Below, one piece after another: positions 1 to 8,608 of a DNA stretch of 64,000 nucleotides. The number at the start of each line of letters is the position of its first letter. Position 1 is the stretch's first letter. Source of the stretch: Citrobacter freundii (GTDB lineage: Bacteria; Bacteroidota; Bacteroidia; Chitinophagales; Chitinophagaceae); contig QFQQ01000003.1 in the NCBI GenBank assembly GCA_003243445.1, forward strand, positions 124,001-188,000, given 5' to 3'. The position numbers and the translations under genes were made by a program. The notes below the pieces were generated by a model, which saw only the letters and a program-made list of their open reading frames with translations, was not told where the DNA came from and did no database searches.

Positions 1-426
1 GGCAATTCAAAAGCGCGGTCAAGCAACAGCACTAATTATATAAGCTATATTACTGGTGGCCAGGTGAACCTTTTAACAAAAACGGGATGGTTTTTACAGA
101 ACGACCTGAACTATCAGCGTAATAATGGATTGACTGTCGGAACAGATCCTGACTTTTTACTTTGGAATGCCGGAATTGGTAAAAAATTCCTGAAGAATAA
201 AGCTGGTGAGTTGAAGCTTTCTGTATTTGATCTGCTGAAGCAGAATCAAAGCTTCATAAGAACGGTTTCTCCGAACCTCGTAGTGGACGAGCAGAATACT
301 GTATTGCAGCGTTATTTCATGCTGACGTTCACATACAGTCTGAAGAATTTCGGCACCGCAAGATCGTCTGGAGGTTTCCAGAGAAGACCGGGAATGGGTT
401 ATCCTGGTGGACCTGGCGGTTTTTAG
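1..426 (+). CDS. Outer membrane beta-barrel protein, C-terminal part (5' end outside window)
   Basis: The frame is open from base 1 to a TAG at 424-426, giving about 141 residues of the end of a longer protein. The visible part has alternating polar and aromatic segments typical of outer membrane strands (for example NYISYITGGQVNLL and YFMLTFTYSLKNF), followed by a short Gly/Pro/Arg-rich tail (GMGYPGGPGGF). This resembles the C-terminus of TonB-receptor-like 'outer membrane beta-barrel family' proteins of Bacteroidota, but the plug and N-terminal domains are not in view, so the family is inferred. A GTG at 64 is in frame but is not a likely start because the coding pattern continues upstream. 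A long A-rich inverted repeat begins 5 nt after the stop. Confidence 0.7.
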   Translation, partial: GNSKARSSNSTNYISYITGGQVNLLTKTGWFLQNDLNYQRNNGLTVGTDPDFLLWNAGIGKKFLKNKAGELKLSVFDLLKQNQSFIRTVSPNLVVDEQNTVLQRYFMLTFTYSLKNFGTARSSGGFQRRPGMGYPGGPGGF

Positions 427-430
427 GATA

Positions 431-518
431 AAGTCAAAAGTAAAAATTCAAAAAAAGCACTGCCGCGGTGAGAAATCGCGTTATTAAGCCGGTGGTTTTG
501 AATTTTTACTTTTGACTT
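431..518. repeat. Heptad-phased inverted repeat IR1 (A-rich family)
   Basis: Arms 431-453 and 496-518 are perfect reverse complements over 23 nt, with a 42-nt loop. The left arm steps in sevens (AAAGTCA, AAAGTAA, AAATTCA); the right arm continues with further heptamer-like sequence to about 525. It starts 5 nt after the stop of the outer membrane protein and lies upstream of the sigma factor, so it could terminate or attenuate transcription between them. Confidence 0.8.
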
Positions 519-561
519 TTTACTTTGTTTCGTAATATCGTCTCTAGCAAAAAATTAAGGC

Positions 562-1134
562 TTGGACGAGAGATTACTGGTAAACCAGTTAAAACAAGGA
601 GATGAGACCGCGTTTAAAACCATTGTAGACACCTGGCAGGATATGGTTTACAACACGGCGCTTGGTATCGTCCAGAATGCGGAGGATGCCGAGGATATTG
701 CCCAGGAGGTTTTTGTGCAGGTGTATCAATCTGTTAATTCTTTCAAAGGCGATTCCAAGTTTTCTACCTGGTTATACCGTATCACTATTACCAAGTCGCT
801 GGATCATGAGCGCCGGAAAAAGCGCAAAAAGCGGTTTGCTTTCGTAAAAAGCCTTTTTGGGGAAGAAAGCGAAGTAGTGATCCATCCGCCGGACTTTAAT
901 CACCCGGGAGTTGTGCTGGATAAAAAGGAAGATGCGGCGGCTCTTTTCGCGGCAATCAGCGAATTGCCGGAGAATCAGCGGATCGCTTTTACACTTCACA
1001 AAGTTGAAGGGCTTAGTTACCAGGAAGTTAGCGAGGTTATGAAAACAACGGTCTCTTCCGTGGAATCCCTGATGCACAGGGCGAGGATCAATCTGAAGAA
1101 GATATTAGAAGTCTATTATAAAGAGAAAGGCTAG
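562..1134 (+). CDS. ECF-type RNA polymerase sigma factor
   Basis: A 190-residue sigma-70 family protein. Region 2 spans about residues 11-80, with the core-binding helix (NAEDAEDIAQEVFVQVY) and the -10-recognition part ending in FSTWLYRITITKSLDHERR. A polar linker covers about 83-118. Region 4 (about 125-180) has a clear helix-turn-helix (LSYQEVSEVMKTTVSSVESL). The start is a TTG at 562 preceded by an AAGG; no ATG sits upstream of region 2. The next three genes encode a single-pass membrane protein and two envelope proteins, so this is probably an envelope-stress sigma factor held by a membrane anti-sigma factor (inference). The family call is secure; the signal is unknown. Confidence 0.93.
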   Translation: MDERLLVNQLKQGDETAFKTIVDTWQDMVYNTALGIVQNAEDAEDIAQEVFVQVYQSVNSFKGDSKFSTWLYRITITKSLDHERRKKRKKRFAFVKSLFGEESEVVIHPPDFNHPGVVLDKKEDAAALFAAISELPENQRIAFTLHKVEGLSYQEVSEVMKTTVSSVESLMHRARINLKKILEVYYKEKG

Positions 1135-1172
1135 CAAAAGTTTTTTTACCAATCATCGTCAAATTATAGGTC

Positions 1173-1517
1173 ATGGAGCAAAAAAGAAACATAGACGGCA
1201 AAATTGAAAGAGCCCTGGACAGCCTTGACGGCGTTCAGCGTGCTACTCCTCAGCCCTGGTTTTATACCCGGGTAAAAGCCCGGTTGCAGCGTGAAGAGAA
1301 GACGGTATGGGAGACAATCGGATCTTTTCTGTCAAAGCCTGCGGTTGCAATGGCAGCCCTGACAACTATTCTTGTGCTCAACGTAGCAATCCTTTCCAAG
1401 CAAAGTCATTTGCAGGACGTTGCCCCAGTGGCAAGTCAGGCCCTGCAGGTCACAGATAGTGAGTCGATCATTGCCAGCAACAGCAGTTTTGAATATGAAA
1501 ACCTTGTACAACCATGA
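1173..1517 (+). CDS. Small single-pass membrane protein, probable anti-sigma factor
   Basis: This 114-residue protein has a charged cytoplasmic N-terminus (about 1-54, with KIERALDSLDGVQRATP), one membrane span at about 55-74 (AVAMAALTTILVLNVAIL) and a short polar C-terminal tail. It starts 39 nt after the ECF sigma gene and its stop overlaps the ATG of the next gene (ATGA at 1514-1517), so the genes are probably co-transcribed. Gene order, size and topology fit an anti-sigma factor, but no zinc-binding HxxxCxxC motif is visible, so the function is inferred from position only. Confidence 0.75.
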   Translation: MEQKRNIDGKIERALDSLDGVQRATPQPWFYTRVKARLQREEKTVWETIGSFLSKPAVAMAALTTILVLNVAILSKQSHLQDVAPVASQALQVTDSESIIASNSSFEYENLVQP

Positions 1518-2035
1518 GCAGACCAGGAAATAAGAACCTGCTGATCATTATTGCCGTTCTGCTACTTACCAACATTGCTGTACTGGGTTATTTTCTCTGG
1601 TATAAAAAGCCGGAAGCAAAACAGCAGCAATGGGGCGATGGCAGAGGAAACAATAACGGCATCCAGGACCTTCTTCAAAAAGAAGTTGGGTTTTCTGCGG
1701 ATCAGCTTGCTCAGTATAAGCAGTTAAAGGATAAACAGCGCGAAACCATCCGCCCGATGTATGATGAAATGCGTAAGGCGAAAGACAGCCTGTTCCGCTT
1801 TCTGAAAGATTCATCTGTTACTGATTCGATAATTGAAAAAGCAGCAAACAGGATCGCTAATCAGCAAAGGGCTATTGATCTGCAAACCTTTCACTATTTC
1901 AGGAAGGTCAGAACGCTGAATACACCAGAGCAACTGCCAAAGTATGATACACTTATTCAGAACATGTTCAGTAAAATGAACAGGCCTCCGCGGCGTCCGG
2001 ATAGTGATAGTACTAAAACTGATAAAAAGAACTAA
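1514..2035 (+). CDS. Membrane-anchored Spy/CpxP-like periplasmic sensor protein
   Basis: This 173-residue protein has an N-terminal membrane anchor (about 9-29, LLIIIAVLLLTNIAVLGYF) and a helical, charged periplasmic domain with the low-complexity look of the Spy/CpxP/heavy-metal sensor family. FSADQLAQYKQLKDKQRETI and a later TPEQLPKYD correspond to the LTxxQ-type repeats of that family. The tail is Pro/Arg/Lys-rich. It overlaps the preceding gene by 4 nt. In related systems such proteins bind misfolded envelope proteins or metals and feed a sigma or two-component system; that role is inferred here. Confidence 0.75.
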   Translation: MSRPGNKNLLIIIAVLLLTNIAVLGYFLWYKKPEAKQQQWGDGRGNNNGIQDLLQKEVGFSADQLAQYKQLKDKQRETIRPMYDEMRKAKDSLFRFLKDSSVTDSIIEKAANRIANQQRAIDLQTFHYFRKVRTLNTPEQLPKYDTLIQNMFSKMNRPPRRPDSDSTKTDKKN

Positions 2036-2088
2036 GTATAAAATTCACTCTTAGTAAAATCAACTTAAACACGTTAAACACGAAACGT

Positions 2089-2502
2089 ATGAAAAAGATC
2101 GGATTGTTCCTTGCATTTATGGTAGCTGGTGTTATCATGGCAAATGCCCAGGGTGGCGGCGGAGGCGGTTTCCGTCAACGCACGGTAGAAGAAAGAGTTA
2201 AAGCAGTACATGAAAAGATCGACAGCGCCTTCAAACTGGAAGCTGAAAAACTTACAAAAGTGGACGCTGCTTTTACTAAATTTTACACAGATCAGGACAA
2301 AGTAAGACAGGAACTGATGAGCGGTGGCGAACGCCCTGACAGAGAAACAATGATGGCAAAGCTCGCTCCAGTGACAGAAGCAAGAGATAAAGAGCTCAAA
2401 ACTATTCTTACAGACGAGCAGTTCAAAAAATTCAAAGAAGAAATAGAGCCTTCAATGATGCCTCGCCGTGGCCCGGGTGGTGGCGGTGGAAATCGTCAAT
2501 AA
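2089..2502 (+). CDS. Secreted glycine-rich Spy/CpxP-like protein
   Basis: This 137-residue protein has a signal peptide (residues 1-20, ending ANA before QGGGGGG). The mature part is a charged all-helical domain with glycine-rich ends (GGGGGGFRQR at the start, RRGPGGGGGNRQ at the end). LTKVDAAFTKFYTDQDKVRQ and LTDEQFKKFKEE resemble the two helical motifs of Spy/CpxP-like proteins. It closes the sigma factor operon, 53 nt after the previous gene, and is followed by a terminator hairpin at 2531-2572. A periplasmic chaperone or stress-effector role is an inference. Confidence 0.75.
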   Translation: MKKIGLFLAFMVAGVIMANAQGGGGGGFRQRTVEERVKAVHEKIDSAFKLEAEKLTKVDAAFTKFYTDQDKVRQELMSGGERPDRETMMAKLAPVTEARDKELKTILTDEQFKKFKEEIEPSMMPRRGPGGGGGNRQ

Positions 2503-2530
2503 TAGTTTAGGGTTAATGGTAGTTACACCC

Positions 2531-2572
2531 ATCCCGGTTGTTCTGCTTGCAGGGCGCCGGGATTTTAGTTTC
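2531..2572 (+). terminator. Rho-independent terminator after the sigma factor operon
   Basis: ATCCCGG (2531-2537) pairs with CCGGGAT (2557-2563), with an inner CTGC/GCAG stem, followed by TTTTAGTTT. It lies 29 nt after the stop of the secreted glycine-rich protein. Confidence 0.65.
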
Positions 2573-2698
2573 AAGAGGTTAAGGAGTGAAAGAGATAAAG
2601 AGATGGGCGGGAGGATGCTGGTTTTTATCGGGCCGGGTATACTGTTGAAGAAGACTTTTCAACCATTCCCTTTTCCTCTTTCCCACTTTCATCTCTTA
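2573..2698. repeat. Imperfect inverted repeat IR2 between convergent genes
   Basis: The purine-rich arm 2573-2607 (AAGAGGTTAAGGAG...) pairs imperfectly, by eye about 70 %, with the pyrimidine-rich arm 2663-2698. The right arm overlaps the stop codon of the LytTR regulator on the other strand. It belongs to the AAGAG/ATAAAG word family seen again at 15006-15147. Confidence 0.6.
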
Positions 2699-3448
2699 GC
2701 TTGACATCCAGTCCTTAAAGGCCGTCACATTGTCCTGGCTGATGATGATATCTTCACTCGTTGCAGGCTCCAGTTCAAGCTGCAATTTGCTTTTAGGGAA
2801 ACATTTGATCTTTTTTATTGCGTTGAGCTGAACAAGATACTTGCGATTGACGCGATAGAATTGAGCAGGATCCAGTTGCTTTTCTATTTCGCTGAGCGAT
2901 TGATCAAGAATGTATTTCTGGTTCTTGCTGTCGATCATGCAAACAAGTTTATGCGCGGCGTAGAAATAGGCGATATCCTCAGCTTTAATACTGATATAAT
3001 CGGTGCCGCGTTTTACCAGAAAACGTTTTTTGTATTCATTGAGCGATTGTTGCCTTGATTGTAACAATTGGCGAAGGTCGGCGGAAAAGTGTTGTTTCAG
3101 CTTATCATACTTTTTTAGCGCAGCTTCCAGCTTGTCTTCCTTGATCGGTTTTAATAAATAGTCAATACTATTGTGTTCGAATGCTTCCTGCCAGTAGTCA
3201 TCGAATGCCGTGCAAAAGATCACAGGGCTGTCAATATTTACGGCCTCGAAGATCTTGAAGGATAATCCGTCGCTAAGTTCTATGTCCATAAATAGCAATC
3301 CGGGCATGGGATTTTGCTCCAGCCATTCAACAGCAGATTTTACGCTGCTTAACACAGCGACAATTTCCACCGAGCTATCTGCCTTGCGGATTGCTTTTAC
3401 CAGCTTTTCTGCGGCAGGTTTTTCGTCTTCAATTATAATTGCGCGCAT
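2696..3448 (-). CDS. LytTR-family response regulator
   Basis: A 250-residue two-component regulator. The receiver domain covers about 1-115, with acidic pocket IIIEDE, phospho-acceptor Asp55 in LLFMDIELSDG, the switch T/A in FCTAFDD and the conserved Lys in YLLKPI. A LytTR DNA-binding domain covers about 145-245 (LVKRGTDYISIKAEDIAYFY, YRVNRKYLVQLNAI). An upstream in-frame start at 3472 would overlap the kinase gene; the ATG at 3448 gives the standard receiver N-terminus (MRAIIIEDE) and is preferred. It lies directly downstream of its likely partner kinase and is a paralogue of the regulator at 44933-45706. Confidence 0.93.
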   Translation of the reverse strand: MRAIIIEDEKPAAEKLVKAIRKADSSVEIVAVLSSVKSAVEWLEQNPMPGLLFMDIELSDGLSFKIFEAVNIDSPVIFCTAFDDYWQEAFEHNSIDYLLKPIKEDKLEAALKKYDKLKQHFSADLRQLLQSRQQSLNEYKKRFLVKRGTDYISIKAEDIAYFYAAHKLVCMIDSKNQKYILDQSLSEIEKQLDPAQFYRVNRKYLVQLNAIKKIKCFPKSKLQLELEPATSEDIIISQDNVTAFKDWMSS

Positions 3449-3464
3449 CGATAAAATATTTTGA

Positions 3465-4526
3465 TCAGGCAAGACTTAGCACAGGCAGCCGTACAATGAA
3501 TTCCCCGTTCTCGTCTGATATGCCGATGTCTTTGCCGGTAATAAGTTTATATCGTTCTTTCAGGTTATTCAATCCGATCTTTGAAGATGGCTTGCGGAGC
3601 TGTTTGCGCCGCAATTCATTTCTCACGATCAATTCATCGTTTTCCAGCCGGATACTTACAACAAGAGGACGATCTTCTGAAAATTCGTTGTGCTTGATCG
3701 CATTCTCCGCCAGCAGCTGTAAACAGATTGGAGGCAAGAGATAATGCTCCGGCGCTGCTTCGTCTATCATTTTTTCCAGGCGTACTGCTTTTTCAAAACG
3801 GATATTCAGCAGCAGGAAATAGCTTTCAAGAAAACCCAATTCATCTCTCAGAAGGATCAGGTCCCGTGCTTTATTCTGCAGGATATACCGATACACATCT
3901 GCAAGCGTATCATTGAATTGCTTGGCCCGTGCAGGTTTTTCTTCAATAAGATGACTGAGTGTATTCAGCGAGTTGAAGATAAAATGCGGGTCGATCTGAT
4001 TCTTTAATGCTTCCAGTTCCGCCTCTGCTTTTGCTCTTTCAAGCTGTTCAGCACGGATCATATCACTTTCTGATTGCTTTACCAGGATCACCGTTTCATA
4101 TACGTGCGTGATAAAAATAACAGCGATCAATATGATCAGTGTGGCCTGTGATACGATCTCCCAGTTGACGGGCTCACGCGTAAACAATTCATACCATCCA
4201 ACAAGCAACAGAACGCTCACGGGCACGGTATAAAAAACTACGGATAAAACAAGCACCATCACTTTTTGAAGGGGCTTATTGATCCAGTCGAAATAAGTTC
4301 TTAGAGAAGCATGCAGATAGCGGTTGCCCTGCCATACAATCAGTGCGATCATGATCGTATAGAGAAAACTCCACTTAACCTGCCAGTTGGAAAAATTGCG
4401 GTTATTCACCAGGCCGGTCATAATAGGAATAACGATCCCGAAGAAAGGGATCAATATCAGGCGAAAGCCAAGATCATTGACCTTATATTCTATGGCAGAT
4501 TTTGTCTTTCCTTTTGCTATGTTCAT
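3465..4526 (-). CDS. LytS/YehU-type sensor histidine kinase
   Basis: About 353 residues from the ATG at 4526. There are four membrane spans in the N-terminal half (LILIPFFGIVIPIMTGLV, WSFLYTIMIALIVW, VMVLVLSVVFYTVPVSVLLL, ATLIILIAVIFITHVY). A coiled linker leads to the His_kinase domain with the box NQIDPHFIFNSLNTLSHL (His about 181) and an HATPase N-box (LLPPICLQLLAENAIKHN). No extracellular sensing domain is present. Longer in-frame starts (4565, 4628) exist, but 4628 would overlap the divergent gene at 4623. The regulator at 2696-3448 starts 16 nt after the kinase stop, so the pair is probably an operon. Confidence 0.92.
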   Translation of the reverse strand: MNIAKGKTKSAIEYKVNDLGFRLILIPFFGIVIPIMTGLVNNRNFSNWQVKWSFLYTIMIALIVWQGNRYLHASLRTYFDWINKPLQKVMVLVLSVVFYTVPVSVLLLVGWYELFTREPVNWEIVSQATLIILIAVIFITHVYETVILVKQSESDMIRAEQLERAKAEAELEALKNQIDPHFIFNSLNTLSHLIEEKPARAKQFNDTLADVYRYILQNKARDLILLRDELGFLESYFLLLNIRFEKAVRLEKMIDEAAPEHYLLPPICLQLLAENAIKHNEFSEDRPLVVSIRLENDELIVRNELRRKQLRKPSSKIGLNNLKERYKLITGKDIGISDENGEFIVRLPVLSLA

Positions 4527-4622
4527 CCTCTCCTTTTCCACGTTCGATCGCTTTGGTATTGGCATGCAAAAATTAGGGAATAGTTTAGACAAATACTTAT
4601 CAGCCACTAAAAACTTATTCAT

Positions 4623-5057
4623 ATGCAACCCGGAAACATCAACTGGCTGGCCGTATTGGTTGCCGGTCTTTCTTCTTTTGTTGTGGGCGGAATATGGTAT
4701 TCTCCCATGTTATTCGGAAAGGCCTGGATGAAAGACAACGGATTTACCGAGGAAGATGTAAAGACAGGTCAAAAGGCAAAGATCTTCGGATGGTCACTGA
4801 TCTTTTCCTTATTGATGGCCGCTAACCTGGGTATGTTTCTTGCTCCGGCACCAGCAAGCTGTGGAAGTGAGTGTGCTCCGGAAGTAACCATGAATTGGGG
4901 TGCCTCGGCCGGATTTCTCGCAGGGATCTGGACGTTCTGCGCCATTGCAATACATAGCCTGTTCGAAAAGAAACGCTGGCGCTTAATACTAATAAACGGA
5001 TTTTACAGCCTGATCGCGCTTGTTTTGATGGGTGCGATCATTGGTGTGTGGAGATGA
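4623..5057 (+). CDS. DUF1761 family membrane protein
   Basis: A 144-residue protein with about four membrane helices. The N-terminus INWLAVLVAGLSSFVVGGIW followed by YSPMLFGKAWMKDNGFTEED is characteristic of the DUF1761 family. Function is unknown. It is transcribed divergently from the LytS-type kinase with about 96 nt between starts, and it is followed by a strong terminator hairpin at 5121-5170. Confidence 0.88.
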   Translation: MQPGNINWLAVLVAGLSSFVVGGIWYSPMLFGKAWMKDNGFTEEDVKTGQKAKIFGWSLIFSLLMAANLGMFLAPAPASCGSECAPEVTMNWGASAGFLAGIWTFCAIAIHSLFEKKRWRLILINGFYSLIALVLMGAIIGVWR

Positions 5058-5120
5058 ATAGTTTTGGTAAATCACAGACGCGGGTATAAAATTTCCAGAC
5101 GCAGATTCCTTACTAAATAC

Positions 5121-5170
5121 AAAGAAGGCGGCAATCAGCCTGTATACACTGATTACCGCCTTCTTTATTT
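5121..5170. terminator. Bidirectional terminator between convergent genes
   Basis: GAAGGCGGCAATCAG (5124-5138) pairs with CTGATTACCGCCTTC (5149-5163) with one mismatch, flanked by AAA on the left and TTTATTT on the right. It sits between the ends of the DUF1761 and DUF1579 genes. Confidence 0.85.
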
Positions 5171-5181
5171 CCTGTGCCGGC

Positions 5182-5847
5182 TTATTTCTTACGAACGGAT
5201 TTTATCTCCATTGTTTTAAACTCTTTTCCGTCTTTTCCGGGGTAATACATTTCCATGATCTGTGTATTGTCATCAATGATCTTCAACACTTCTTTCATTG
5301 TTACTTCATGACCGTTACCTGCGGAGGGATCAACCATTTTACCTGTCAGTGTAATTGATTTGCTTGCGGAATCCCATGGTCCGGTTAAATACATGATCCC
5401 GGTTCCCATATTGTCAATCCAGCTTGAAACGAATTGTTTTTTGCCATTGTCATAGCCTACGATGGATTGTCCCTCAAACGGCATTCCCATCATATTTCCG
5501 GTGTGGGTAGATATCTGGTAACGACCGCCGAAGATCATCTTATTTACGGCCTTCGTTGTACTTTTTTGCGGAGCTGACGTAGGAGTTTCCCACATTGTCA
5601 CTTCCCCATCCCAGTTACCATTCCAGGAAGCCATCATTTTGTGTACTTCGCCCGGGGTAGCATAGTCCATCCAGTTCTTCATCATAGTTGCAGAATCCAA
5701 TACCGGAGCAGGTTCTGTGGCCTCAGTTGTTGGCGTTGGCGTGGTTGTCGTAGAGTCTTTCGGAGTTTTGGTTTCTTCCGTTTCGGAAGCGTTGTTACAC
5801 GCGGCAATAGCTAATGCTGCGCAAAAGATCAGAGTTAAGCGTTTCAT
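5182..5847 (-). CDS. DUF1579 family lipoprotein
   Basis: A 221-residue protein with a lipoprotein signal peptide: lipobox AIAAC with Cys17. A Thr/Pro/Glu-rich linker (about 20-48) tethers the domain to the membrane. The rest matches the DUF1579 pattern: MMASWNGNWDGEVTMW at its start and GQSIVGYDNGKKQFVSSWID in the middle. The family is an up-and-down beta-barrel-like domain with unknown function. It stands alone and is convergent with the DUF1761 gene. Confidence 0.88.
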   Translation of the reverse strand: MKRLTLIFCAALAIAACNNASETEETKTPKDSTTTTPTPTTEATEPAPVLDSATMMKNWMDYATPGEVHKMMASWNGNWDGEVTMWETPTSAPQKSTTKAVNKMIFGGRYQISTHTGNMMGMPFEGQSIVGYDNGKKQFVSSWIDNMGTGIMYLTGPWDSASKSITLTGKMVDPSAGNGHEVTMKEVLKIIDDNTQIMEMYYPGKDGKEFKTMEIKSVRKK

Positions 5848-5936
5848 AATTTGCAGGTTTTATTGAAAAAGTAAATAATCCAATCCTTATCGAAAAGATT
5901 CCTGCCGATGAAACCGGAAATTAGGGCGACGAAAGT

Positions 5937-8564
5937 TCAGGCAGGTAAAGGGATACGGACCTGAAGACTGCATCCATTGCCGGAAGATGAAACCAGCTGA
6001 ATGGAACCGTGATAGTAAGCGGTACGGTTAAAAATATTATTCAGCCCGAGGCCTTTTTTGGTATTTACTGTATCAAACCCGCTGCCATTATCACTGATCA
6101 GTAAAAGGATTTTCTGATCATCAATATGCAATGAAATAGAGGCCTCTGTTGCGTTAGCGTGTTTGAGTATATTATTGCATTGTTCCTGTACGATACGAAG
6201 TATCGCGAGCTGTATCTCTGGTAAGAGACTCTTTCCTTTAGGCCCAATTTCCTTTTGATAGTGGATCTTGAGTTTTTCAGTAGAATTGATATTCGTAATC
6301 ACTTCTTCAATAGCCGCTTCCAGGCTGATATCCCGTAATGTTCCCGGAATAAGACTATGACTGATCTTTCGCAGTTCTGTGATCGCATCCTGCAGGTATC
6401 CCAGGCTGCGCGTCATGAATTCCTGGCTGATGTCTGGCTTTTCTATAGCCACTTCCAGCATCAGTCTCGAAGAAGACAGGATCTGGTTGACATTGTCATG
6501 CAGTTCGTAGGCAAGTTCCTTTCTTTCACGTTCCTGTGCATTCATGATCGCCTGGATGATCTCCCGCTTTTTCGTTTCCTGCTCTTCAGCCAAACGTTTT
6601 TCGAGTTTGACTTTCTGCGTAATATCCAGCGCAACACCACCGAGCAATTTTACACCATTCTCCGGCTCGAGCGGAAATTTGAAAATATGATAGATTTGCG
6701 GATCTCCATTTGGGCCAACACCTTCCTCAATTGTCTCGATCGCTTTATTTTCAGTCCACACTTTCCAGTTGTTCTCCACGAAAAGATCGCAGACATTTTT
6801 GGGAAAGATCTCATAGATCGATTTCCCAATATCAGATTCCGATAAATTGAATGCTTTCATATAAGGAGCATTCAGGTAGCGGAAAATGGCATTTTCATCA
6901 ATGATCCAGGTCATTGTAGGTGTATTTGCCATGAATGAGCTGAATCGTTTACGCGATTGTATCAGGTCTTCTTCTCTTCCTTTCTGCTCTGTAATGTTCT
7001 TATGTGTGCCGATCAGCTTGAGTGGTCTACCGTCGGGTGTACGCTCGAGCAGCATGCCTCTGTCAAGCACCCACACGTATTCTCCGGATTTGCTTTTCAG
7101 TCGATATTCAACCGAGTGATTTTCGATCACGTGATCTTCATAAAGTTTATCGATGCCCGTCACCTTATCCACATCATCCGGGTGGATTCGCGTATGCCAT
7201 TCATAGGCTTCATTCTGAAATTCTTCATCAGTAAAGCCAAGCATGTTCTTATAAAGCGGGGAATAATAAGATTCTTTTGTCTGGAAATTGTATTCCCATA
7301 CGCCGTCACCCGCGCCATCCAGCGCAAACTTCCACCGTTGTTCGCTTTTAAACAAAGCGAATTCATTTGCTTTTAACGCAGTGATATCATTTGCGGTGAA
7401 ACAGATTGCTGTGACGTTGCCCTGGGTATCTCTGACCGGAGAATAATTAGCAAGCAACCAGATAGGGTTATTGTCCGCCTGCGCGTATACAACTTCGTAT
7501 TCGACATATTCACCCCGCAAAACACTGTCTAGTGCATCTTTTACGGGCTTTTTCCGATGTTCAGGAAGAATATCCAGGAAAGACATTCCTTCCTGAATTC
7601 TTGGAGCGTTAGGAAGTGCGGTCTGCCTGTTTACGGCGTCTTCGTTTACAAGAATGATATTATAATTACGATCGATCAGGAAAACGCCGCTTTTGCTGCT
7701 ATTGATAACCGATCGCCATTTTTCCTCTGACTGCTTTAATTCTTCACGGGCCGCTTTAATTGCCGTGATATCCGTGAATGACGTAACTGTTCCGATCAAC
7801 CGTCCGTTTTCTTCAATTACAGGGTGGGAATTAATATTCAGCCAGGTATCCGAACCATCTTTGTTTTTCCAACCCAACACCACATCTATCTGAGGCAATC
7901 CACTTCTTCTTGCAATGACGGCGGGGAAATTATCCCAGGAGAAGCGAGATCCATCTTCTTCGAAGCAGATCCTTTCTGCTTCCAGGTAGTTCCTGTCAGC
8001 GATCTGTTCTCTCGTCAGGCCCAAAATCTTTTCCGCAGCTGTATTGAAAACAATGATCTCGCCTTTTTCGTCCTGTACTACCAAACCTTCTGCAAGTGCA
8101 TTGAAGAAAGGTTTATTATAAATGAGTTCCTTTATGTTTGGAATGCTCAGCGGTTGTGTGCTTCCGGGTTTGATGATCGCGGAGTAACCGCCTTTATCGG
8201 TACCGGTTGAGAATATAGTGAGCTCAATGGAGATGCGTTGATCAGCACTGAACTCCAGCCTGGTTTCTCCTTTCCATTTACCATTTGTAATAAGCGATGA
8301 ATAGATTTCAGAAGAAGGGCGAAGTTCTTTAATGATAGCTCCGAGGTTCAGACCGATCATCATGTTCGCCGGCACACCAAACAATCTTGACGCGGCTTTA
8401 TTCCAGCCGGTGATGACCAATTGTTCATCAGCTAACACCAGCGCGTCGCTGAGATGATCGGCAAGCTGAGGCGGAATGATATTTCCCGTCTCGCCGAGAA
8501 TGATCCCCGCTTCACGTGTTGTAACAAACAGCTTATTATTATCGAGCTTCATAAAAATGCGCAA
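5937..8564 (-). CDS. Multi-PAS soluble sensor histidine kinase (HisKA_3 type)
   Basis: An 875-residue protein without a clear membrane span. Five PAS-type domains follow each other (about 33-140, 150-270, 280-395, 400-525, 535-650), several with PAC ends (GTVTSFTDIT, ICFTANDIT, LIGTHKNITEQ). The HisKA_3 dimerisation helix has ERERKELAYELHDNVNQILS with His about 689, and the HATPase shows N-, G1- and G2-like boxes (ILKHANATEASI, DNGSGFD, GLGLNNI). It stands alone with no adjacent regulator. The HDNVNQIL box is identical to that in the PAS kinase at 37948. A start at 8552 (fifth residue) is equally possible. Confidence 0.92.
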   Translation of the reverse strand: MRIFMKLDNNKLFVTTREAGIILGETGNIIPPQLADHLSDALVLADEQLVITGWNKAASRLFGVPANMMIGLNLGAIIKELRPSSEIYSSLITNGKWKGETRLEFSADQRISIELTIFSTGTDKGGYSAIIKPGSTQPLSIPNIKELIYNKPFFNALAEGLVVQDEKGEIIVFNTAAEKILGLTREQIADRNYLEAERICFEEDGSRFSWDNFPAVIARRSGLPQIDVVLGWKNKDGSDTWLNINSHPVIEENGRLIGTVTSFTDITAIKAAREELKQSEEKWRSVINSSKSGVFLIDRNYNIILVNEDAVNRQTALPNAPRIQEGMSFLDILPEHRKKPVKDALDSVLRGEYVEYEVVYAQADNNPIWLLANYSPVRDTQGNVTAICFTANDITALKANEFALFKSEQRWKFALDGAGDGVWEYNFQTKESYYSPLYKNMLGFTDEEFQNEAYEWHTRIHPDDVDKVTGIDKLYEDHVIENHSVEYRLKSKSGEYVWVLDRGMLLERTPDGRPLKLIGTHKNITEQKGREEDLIQSRKRFSSFMANTPTMTWIIDENAIFRYLNAPYMKAFNLSESDIGKSIYEIFPKNVCDLFVENNWKVWTENKAIETIEEGVGPNGDPQIYHIFKFPLEPENGVKLLGGVALDITQKVKLEKRLAEEQETKKREIIQAIMNAQERERKELAYELHDNVNQILSSSRLMLEVAIEKPDISQEFMTRSLGYLQDAITELRKISHSLIPGTLRDISLEAAIEEVITNINSTEKLKIHYQKEIGPKGKSLLPEIQLAILRIVQEQCNNILKHANATEASISLHIDDQKILLLISDNGSGFDTVNTKKGLGLNNIFNRTAYYHGSIQLVSSSGNGCSLQVRIPLPA

Positions 8565-8608
8565 TGGTTATTTGACCTTTGCGTATATACAATTGATGAA
8601 CACAGTTT

